64,000 nucleotides of DNA from Shewanella sp. c952 (GTDB lineage: Bacteria > Pseudomonadota > Gammaproteobacteria > Enterobacterales > Shewanellaceae), in contig NZ_BPEW01000022.1 in assembly GCF_019654975.1 (NCBI RefSeq), forward strand, positions 1 to 64,000, in the 5' to 3' direction. Within the stretch, counting starts at the first letter, position 1. Each line of letters begins with the position of its first letter. The translations under genes and the position numbers were made by a program. Below the pieces are notes generated by a model, which saw nothing but the letters and a program-made list of their open reading frames with translations, did no database searches and had not been told where the DNA came from. This document shows, piece by piece, positions 59,109 through 64,000 of this stretch.

Positions 59109-60953
59109 TTAGTTGCTTCTTAACACCGGGTATTTTTGGTACTCGTTATCATAATAAGGGCTGCGCTGGTAAAACCAACGCAAACGAGCTTTTGGATCGG
59201 CGGCAAACGCTTCATCCTTAAGTGCTTTATCGAATGCTGCTTGCAGTTTGGGATCTTGTTTTAACATCTGCGCTGCTAACGGCTCAACCGCATAGTTTTC
59301 GATATACTCTGTACGAGTGAAAATAGGATTGAAAAATCCCCACTGAAATAGTGAGTCAGGCGACTGCGGTTCAAGTAATAAGATTGCAAGATCGCCAAGC
59401 GGTTGCTCGGTGTCGATACGTACAGTGCCTGTAGGCAAAGTCGCCTCGATAGTTTGGCTGCTTACCTTAGCTTTAACGCGTTGATGACCTTCATAATCAG
59501 CACTGCCAAACTTGGCTTCGGTAAATTGGTATTGTTGCAATTTTTGCGAACTAGGTTTACTGATAGTGGTCATGCGTATGCCGTGCACGCTTAACCGTTC
59601 AATCACTTCTGTCCACTGTGGTGGCACATAGTAAGCCGTTGGGCGATTCACTTTGATATCGGCTTTGGTACCACCAATGACTGGTAGGTTAGGGTACAAC
59701 TTAGGCTCTCCATTCCAACGAACAATCTCATTGCCACTGATTACACTTTGCTCCATCGAGTAACCGATACCCTTAAAGTCCCAGCCTTTTGCTTGCTGCT
59801 CTCGTTTCCAAGTTAAAGTTAGACGAGGCGAGTAGCGGTATTTGTCTTGTTGGATAGCCGATTTGAGTTTGGTTGTTTGCTCACCGATGGTTTTCAGCGT
59901 TGCCTCAAGCATCACATAGGTGCCGAGCACTCGTTGCTTAAATGGCTTTAGGCTGTGGTTCTCAATCAAAATCGTCGGCAGGTGGCGCGCATCACCATAG
60001 CCATTGGAAAAACGTGGGCTAGCATTCCATAAAGACATACCCTTGCTGATGTCGGTATTGTCGATTGCGAAAACGAGTGGTCCAGGAACGTGACCCTCTT
60101 CGACAAGTGCTGACTCAATGGCTGGGCGGTAGCTGTTTTCTAACCACTTATAACTGGCAGGGCTCAAACCTTGGGCAAGGTTGTAACCGAAGGTGACATC
60201 GTACTGATAGTCGATACCGTCGGTAACATGTACGTCTATGTATAGGTCAGGTTGCCAGATATTAATGGCACGCAGCATATGCTGCATCTCTAGCGTGTCA
60301 GCTTTGGCGTAGTCACGATTAAGGTTGAGGTTGTTTGCCGTTGTGCGCCAGCCCATATTAACCGGGCCTCTTTGGTTGACGCGGTTATATTCGGTTGAAC
60401 GCTCATGGGCGTCAACACTAAAAATAGGCACAAATAATAGATTAGCGTTGTCGAGTAGCGCGGCTTTATCACCAATAACAATATCGCGTAGCAGCATCAT
60501 GCCAGCGTCTTTGCCATCAATCTCTCCAGAATGAATGCCAGCCTGAACTAACACGCTAGGTTTATTATTTTTAAGTAGAGTGGGGGCATCTTCAGCGCCC
60601 TCTTTAGAAGCGACTATCATCCAAATGTCACGTCCTTGCGGACTCTTGCCTATGCTGACTTTTTTGAGCATATCTGTCTGACTAATCAGCTTATCTAACC
60701 ATGCGAAGGTTTCATCATAATTTGGACTGGTTTTAAGGCCATGCAGTTCAAAAGGTGTAGCCCATTCGCTGTCTGGTGCTGCCAGTAGTGATTCACTCTT
60801 ACCATGCCATTCGATAATGGGAGGTAAAATGGCATCATTAACGTAAGTGGTTGCTAACTGAGGCGTGTCATTGTGTTCGACGGCAAGAGTGCAAAAGCTA
60901 GTGACAGCAACCGCAACGGCTGCGTAGCTTGTTAAAGGGGTCAAAAAGCGCAT
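59109..60953 (-). CDS. secreted M14-family zinc carboxypeptidase
   Basis: 614-aa exported metallopeptidase. A signal peptide (about 1-24) precedes the M14 domain. The first zinc ligands are in AGIHSGEIDGKD (His and Glu near 140-143), and the third is the His of YIDVHVTDG near 240. NLNRDYAKAD supplies the substrate-binding Asn-Arg. The C-terminal ~250 residues form an additional beta-rich part with no assigned family, so the protein is longer than digestive carboxypeptidases. It probably removes C-terminal residues from extracellular or periplasmic peptides. Single gene. Confidence 0.9.
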   Translation of the reverse strand: MRFLTPLTSYAAVAVAVTSFCTLAVEHNDTPQLATTYVNDAILPPIIEWHGKSESLLAAPDSEWATPFELHGLKTSPNYDETFAWLDKLISQTDMLKKVSIGKSPQGRDIWMIVASKEGAEDAPTLLKNNKPSVLVQAGIHSGEIDGKDAGMMLLRDIVIGDKAALLDNANLLFVPIFSVDAHERSTEYNRVNQRGPVNMGWRTTANNLNLNRDYAKADTLEMQHMLRAINIWQPDLYIDVHVTDGIDYQYDVTFGYNLAQGLSPASYKWLENSYRPAIESALVEEGHVPGPLVFAIDNTDISKGMSLWNASPRFSNGYGDARHLPTILIENHSLKPFKQRVLGTYVMLEATLKTIGEQTTKLKSAIQQDKYRYSPRLTLTWKREQQAKGWDFKGIGYSMEQSVISGNEIVRWNGEPKLYPNLPVIGGTKADIKVNRPTAYYVPPQWTEVIERLSVHGIRMTTISKPSSQKLQQYQFTEAKFGSADYEGHQRVKAKVSSQTIEATLPTGTVRIDTEQPLGDLAILLLEPQSPDSLFQWGFFNPIFTRTEYIENYAVEPLAAQMLKQDPKLQAAFDKALKDEAFAADPKARLRWFYQRSPYYDNEYQKYPVLRSN

Positions 60954-61249
60954 GGTAGGGCATCCATCTGTAAGATAAATTTGGAATTATTATAAGAGGC
61001 TTATATTTCACCAAAATGCTAACAAGTGCAACCGGATAACTGTATCGAAATATGCGACTTAGATTACTCATCAGGCAACATTCTTATTCAGTAAAAAACC
61101 ATCCTTTAAATTTGGGTAAGTTTGATTACAAAGTTGGTATAAACCCATTTTTACACTTTGCTTTGTTGTTATGGCTGCTTAGTTCTTGTTTAATACCTGG
61201 ATCTAGTGCAGGGTAATAGTTGAACACTTTGATTTACAAGGAACTTAAC

Positions 61250-61729
61250 TTGAAGAGTTTTATTATTTTTAGTGCATTTTTTTTTACCAGCTTAAGCTAC
61301 GGTTGTGATGATATAAAGACGGCGCATAGCAATTTATTGTCTTCTAACTTCATTATGAAGCAAATGTTTTTGCTGACAGTCGATGATGAAAAACAAGCGA
61401 CAGGAACAAACTTAATCCACTATGCGAATGGCCAGTCTAAATATGAGCAACTGGATCTATGGATGAGTGAAGGTACGTCATACGATGCTGACGGGTATGA
61501 ACCCTTTATGTATCAAAGCTTTAGTTGTGATGATATCGCTCAACAAGGGGATGATGTTTTCATCAACGAGGTAAAAGATGACAAGATCTATAATACTCGC
61601 TATCGCCGGCAAGAAAATATGCTAGTGCCTGTAGAGACCGTAATGGAAACAGAGGCTGGCATTTTATTTATGAGTTTTGCGATAAAAATGGTATTTGATT
61701 ATTCAAACTTTAGCTTGGTTAAAGATTGA
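61250..61729 (+). CDS. exported protein of unknown function
   Basis: About 159 aa from a TTG start, chosen because AAGGAACT lies 7 nt upstream. This reading opens directly into a signal peptide (MKSFIIFSAFFFTSLSYG, cleavage near residue 18). The mature part begins with Cys-Asp-Asp and contains one further Cys (SFSCDDIAQ), suggesting a disulfide or none. It reads like a small secreted beta protein, with LIHYANGQSKYEQLDLWMSE in the middle (quoted to 20). No family recognised. The preceding 296 bp are AT-rich with no gene. Confidence 0.6.
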   Translation: MKSFIIFSAFFFTSLSYGCDDIKTAHSNLLSSNFIMKQMFLLTVDDEKQATGTNLIHYANGQSKYEQLDLWMSEGTSYDADGYEPFMYQSFSCDDIAQQGDDVFINEVKDDKIYNTRYRRQENMLVPVETVMETEAGILFMSFAIKMVFDYSNFSLVKD

Positions 61730-61795
61730 AATTGGTGTCACAGTGACTATAGCTAAGCAGCTAAGCAGCTAAGTCACTGATAAAAATTTAAATAT

Positions 61796-62002
61796 CTATT
61801 CTTCGTGCGTCGTCTCTTCCTCAAAAATCTGCTCAATAGTTAGCTCAAATAGACGGGCGACTTTAAACGCTAACGGTAAACTGGGATCGTATTTCCCTTT
61901 CTCTATCGCATTGATCGTTTGCCGCGATACTTCCAGTTTGTCGGCGAGATCTGCTTGGGTCCAGTCTCGCTCAGCTCTGAGGATTTTTAAGCGATTTTTC
62001 AT
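61796..62002 (-). CDS. small XRE-family HTH regulator
   Basis: 68-aa DNA-binding protein consisting almost entirely of an HTH_3 domain (about 4-58: RAERDWTQADLADKLEVSRQ then TINAIEKGKYDPSLPLAFKV). This size, with an LxIEQIFE end, matches regulators such as YozG/PBSX-like short repressors. Its ATG overlaps the stop of the upstream membrane-protein gene by 4 nt, so the two form one coupled operon. A perfect 22-bp inverted repeat in the promoter region is the obvious candidate operator. Confidence 0.9.
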   Translation of the reverse strand: MKNRLKILRAERDWTQADLADKLEVSRQTINAIEKGKYDPSLPLAFKVARLFELTIEQIFEEETTHEE

Positions 62003-62424
62003 CGGTAGGCCAACCTTCCTTTAAAGATGCCAACAATATAGGTTAGCGCCATAAGTGCGATGAGATATGCGGTATTTAACGGTGGCAATGTGGTGGCTTC
62101 CTCAAGGATTGAATAGCTGGAGAAACTAATGATGGCTACCCCAACTGCCAGTGCGAGAGCGCCTAACTGTACCTTACGTTCCATCTCATCTAGCTGAGTG
62201 AGGAAATGTTTATAAGATAGCAGCATAGCGATACCGACAATGGCATGAATCGCAATGGCGATCGTTAGCGCTATTGGGCTTGTTAACATCCCTTCTCCGG
62301 CTAAGTAGGTACTGAGCATCAAAGTGACTACCCACAGCAATGTTAATAGGTTAACCCTATTGGCGTTTTTAATATCACGTTTTGGTAGCCCTTTAACGCA
62401 TATGGCATCTAGTGCTTTTTTCAT
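61999..62424 (-). CDS. four-TM membrane protein co-encoded with an XRE regulator
   Basis: 141-aa integral membrane protein with four hydrophobic helices at about 25-43, 48-68, 83-103 and 112-132, and a basic C-terminus (KGRLAYR). Proteins of this kind are often encoded with a short XRE regulator in gammaproteobacteria. The pair may form a membrane-sensing regulatory unit, but no function is established to my knowledge. GGGAACTG precedes ATG. The 3' end overlaps the regulator gene by ATGA. Confidence 0.75.
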   Translation of the reverse strand: MKKALDAICVKGLPKRDIKNANRVNLLTLLWVVTLMLSTYLAGEGMLTSPIALTIAIAIHAIVGIAMLLSYKHFLTQLDEMERKVQLGALALAVGVAIISFSSYSILEEATTLPPLNTAYLIALMALTYIVGIFKGRLAYR

Positions 62425-62445
62425 CAGTACAGTTCCCTTTGTATA

Positions 62446-62512
62446 TTTAGTAAAGCAAGCTTGACTTTAAGTTAGGCTTACTTGATACGTAAGTCAAGCT
62501 TGCTTTACTAAA
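62446..62512. promoter_or_regulatory. perfect 22-bp inverted repeat upstream of the XRE operon
   Basis: Left arm 62446-62467 and right arm 62491-62512 are exact reverse complements (core AAAGCAAGCTTGACTT) with a 23-bp spacer. The repeat lies 22-88 bp before the membrane-protein start. Each arm contains AAGCTT-centred symmetry, so it could hold two operator pairs for the XRE protein or form a cruciform. Confidence 0.8.
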
Positions 62513-62586
62513 AGTTTACTTGGCTTTACTTTAATTTCGGGCTGATAATATTGGTTAGAGGAGAATCAAAGATGCTTTTCACAAAA

Positions 62587-62621
62587 AAAATCCCAATTTA
62601 GCCGGGCTAAATTGGGATTTT
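62587..62621 (-). terminator. terminator of pckA
   Basis: A 17-bp stem (AAAATCCCAATTTAGCC and its complement) with a minimal loop, followed on the minus strand by eight T. It lies 26 bp past the pckA stop. Confidence 0.95.
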
Positions 62622-62646
62622 AAGCGTAAACACTTATGTTAGAGCA

Positions 62647-64000
62647 TTAAGCGTTTGGCCCTGCATTCTTGATTGAATCAGGCACTTGGTATTTTTCAAA
62701 GTTCTTCTGGAAGCTTTCTGCTAGATGCTGTGCGAACTCGGCATACTGCTGCTTATCTTCCCAAGTATTAACGGGGTTGAGTAAGTTGCTGTCTACGCCT
62801 GGAATCGTCACTGGAACATGCAGGTTTAACTTTTCAAGGTACTCCGTTTCAACATCTTTTAGCTCGCCGCTAACGATTGCATCGACAATCGCGCGGGTTG
62901 TTGGAATGTCAAAACGCTTACCAATACCGTGTGGTCCGCCAGTCCAGCCAGTATTGACCAAGTAAACTTGGCTACCAAAAGACTCGATACGCTTCATTAA
63001 TAGCTCAGCGTATACGCCTGCAGGGCGTGGGAAGAACGGTGCACCGAAACACGTTGAGAAGGTTGACTGAATAGCTGCTGTTGAGCCCATTTCAGTTGAA
63101 CCCACTTTAGCTGTGTAACCTGACAAGAAGTGGTAGGCCGCCTGCTCTTTGGTCAGCTTAGAAACTGGCGGTAATACACCTGAAACATCGCAAGTTAAGA
63201 ACACGACTGCATGAGGTTCTGCGCCGCAGTTTTCCTCTTTACGTTGAGCTATGTGCTCAAGTGGATAAGCGGCGCGAGTGTTTTCTGTTAGTGAAGAGTT
63301 AGTGTAGTCAGGTACACGGTTCTCATCGGTTACCACGTTTTCAAGTACGGTACCAAAACGGATAGCATCCCAGATCACAGGCTCGTTTTTCTGGCTAAGG
63401 TCGATACATTTTGCGTAGCAACCGCCTTCAATATTGAATACGCCACCGGGTGCCCAGCCGTGCTCATCATCACCAATAAGGAAGCGCTTAGGATCTGCAG
63501 AAAGCGTAGTTTTACCTGTGCCAGATAGGCCGAAAAACAGCGTAGTATCGCCGTCAGTGCCTACGTTAGCAGAACAGTGCATTGGTAATACACCTTTCGC
63601 TGGTAGCAGGAAGTTTTGTACTGAGAACATAGACTTCTTCATTTCGCCAGCATATTTAAGGCCAGCAAGCAGTACTTTACGTTCAGCGAAGTTTAAAATA
63701 ACTGTTGCATCAGAATGAGTACCATCACGCTCTGGATTACATACAAATCCTGGTGCATTGATGATCTGCCAAGTTGGCTTGTCTGCTGCATTAAACTCTT
63801 CTGGTACGATGAAAAGGTTACGAGCAAATAGCTGATGCCAAGCATATTCAGTTGTTACAGTGACGGGTTGGTAGTGCTCTTTGCTAGCACCAACTTCCAG
63901 CTGTGAAACAAACGTGTCTTTATCCGCTAAGTAAGCTTCAACACGATTCCAAAGCGCTGTAAAAGCTTCTGCTTCGAATGGCTTGTTAACTGGTCCCCAC
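62647..64000 (-). CDS. pckA: phosphoenolpyruvate carboxykinase (ATP), 5' end outside window
   Basis: About 451 C-terminal codons of a roughly 513-540-aa enzyme; the frame is open to the right edge and the start lies beyond it. It converts oxaloacetate and ATP to PEP and CO2, the first step of gluconeogenesis. Seen are the kinase-1a P-loop [14 protein letters not shown], the metal site [28 protein letters not shown] and [14 protein letters not shown]. Upstream of the internal Met often taken as start, the reading continues through [14 protein letters not shown] and [14 protein letters not shown], so that Met is not the true start. A strong terminator follows. Confidence 0.96.
   Translation of the reverse strand, partial: WGPVNKPFEAEAFTALWNRVEAYLADKDTFVSQLEVGASKEHYQPVTVTTEYAWHQLFARNLFIVPEEFNAADKPTWQIINAPGFVCNPERDGTHSDATVILNFAERKVLLAGLKYAGEMKKSMFSVQNFLLPAKGVLPMHCSANVGTDGDTTLFFGLSGTGKTTLSADPKRFLIGDDEHGWAPGGVFNIEGGCYAKCIDLSQKNEPVIWDAIRFGTVLENVVTDENRVPDYTNSSLTENTRAAYPLEHIAQRKEENCGAEPHAVVFLTCDVSGVLPPVSKLTKEQAAYHFLSGYTAKVGSTEMGSTAAIQSTFSTCFGAPFFPRPAGVYAELLMKRIESFGSQVYLVNTGWTGGPHGIGKRFDIPTTRAIVDAIVSGELKDVETEYLEKLNLHVPVTIPGVDSNLLNPVNTWEDKQQYAEFAQHLAESFQKNFEKYQVPDSIKNAGPNA

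Noticed and set aside
62669-63718. Plus-strand frames antisense to pckA
   Set aside because: Shadow frames; pckA is unambiguous on the minus strand.
1-64000. tRNA/rRNA genes, CRISPR arrays, complete insertion sequences, prophage
   Set aside because: No cloverleaf with a conserved T-loop, no regularly spaced repeats, and no transposase, integrase or phage structural genes were seen by eye. Short degenerate elements could be missed without a covariance search.

Overview
The window looks like chromosomal DNA from a marine gammaproteobacterium, most likely Shewanella or a close relative. This is judged from the gene repertoire and protein similarity as I recognise them: hutI/hutC/hutUH, a ribB gene behind an FMN riboswitch, ferritin, many GGDEF/EAL and TonB genes, and the Shewanella-like MtnC variant. 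No tRNA, rRNA, CRISPR array, prophage or complete insertion sequence was seen. Both ends cut into larger units, and pckA runs off the right edge.

Layout. 0-15 kb: an NlpC/P60 lipoprotein, mog, and a GlxA-type regulator. Two ABC export loci then face away from each other (NatAB-like with a secreted hydrolase on the minus strand; YtrA-type GntR regulator with ABC ATPase and permease on the plus strand). An acyl-CoA synthetase, two hot-dog thioesterases, a DUF4344 peptidase and an isolated mtnC follow. 15-21 kb: histidine utilisation, with hutI divergent from hutC-hutU-hutH around a HutC palindrome. 21-29 kb: a PaaI-like thioesterase, a MerR-methyltransferase fusion, envelope proteins, an MscS channel and a folX-folE-folM pterin operon. 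29-34 kb: DUF3429 and DCC proteins, then a bufferin-type operon bufA-bufB-bufC closed by an ECF sigma factor and its likely anti-sigma factor. 34-40 kb: a diguanylate cyclase and a Fur-box-associated TonB receptor divergent from DUF3325-DUF3649-PepSY genes.

40.2-43.2 kb is the most unusual stretch. A 100-bp perfect direct repeat of the 3' end of moeB brackets an AT-rich block of co-directional small genes. These are a truncated HlyD-type exporter gene, an intact 46-aa double-glycine-leader bacteriocin precursor, an HExxH membrane peptidase with a C9/T8 homopolymer in its 5' coding region, a coupled 48-aa membrane protein, a leaderless and frameshifted bacteriocin core remnant, and a 51-aa immunity-like membrane protein. 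I read this as a bacteriocin/immunity cassette inserted at, and restoring, the 3' end of moeB.

43-64 kb: moeB-moeA, ferritin with a Fur-like box, a NIT-HAMP-PAS-GGDEF-EAL protein, ribB with its riboswitch, a lipoprotein oligopeptidase B, a GIY-YIG protein, a TSUP transporter, and mesX-mesD (folate-independent methionine synthesis). A 666-bp gene-free stretch with a strong hairpin follows, then a beta-solenoid lipoprotein, a methyltransferase, an M14 carboxypeptidase, an XRE/membrane-protein pair behind a perfect 22-bp inverted repeat, and partial pckA.

Functional threads are iron and copper handling (ferritin, TonB/PepSY, bufferin), molybdenum cofactor synthesis (mog, moeA, moeB), pterin and flavin synthesis, c-di-GMP signalling, and interbacterial competition. 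Start codons were adjusted from the longest reading frame wherever a ribosome-binding site or signal peptide clearly pointed to an internal start.
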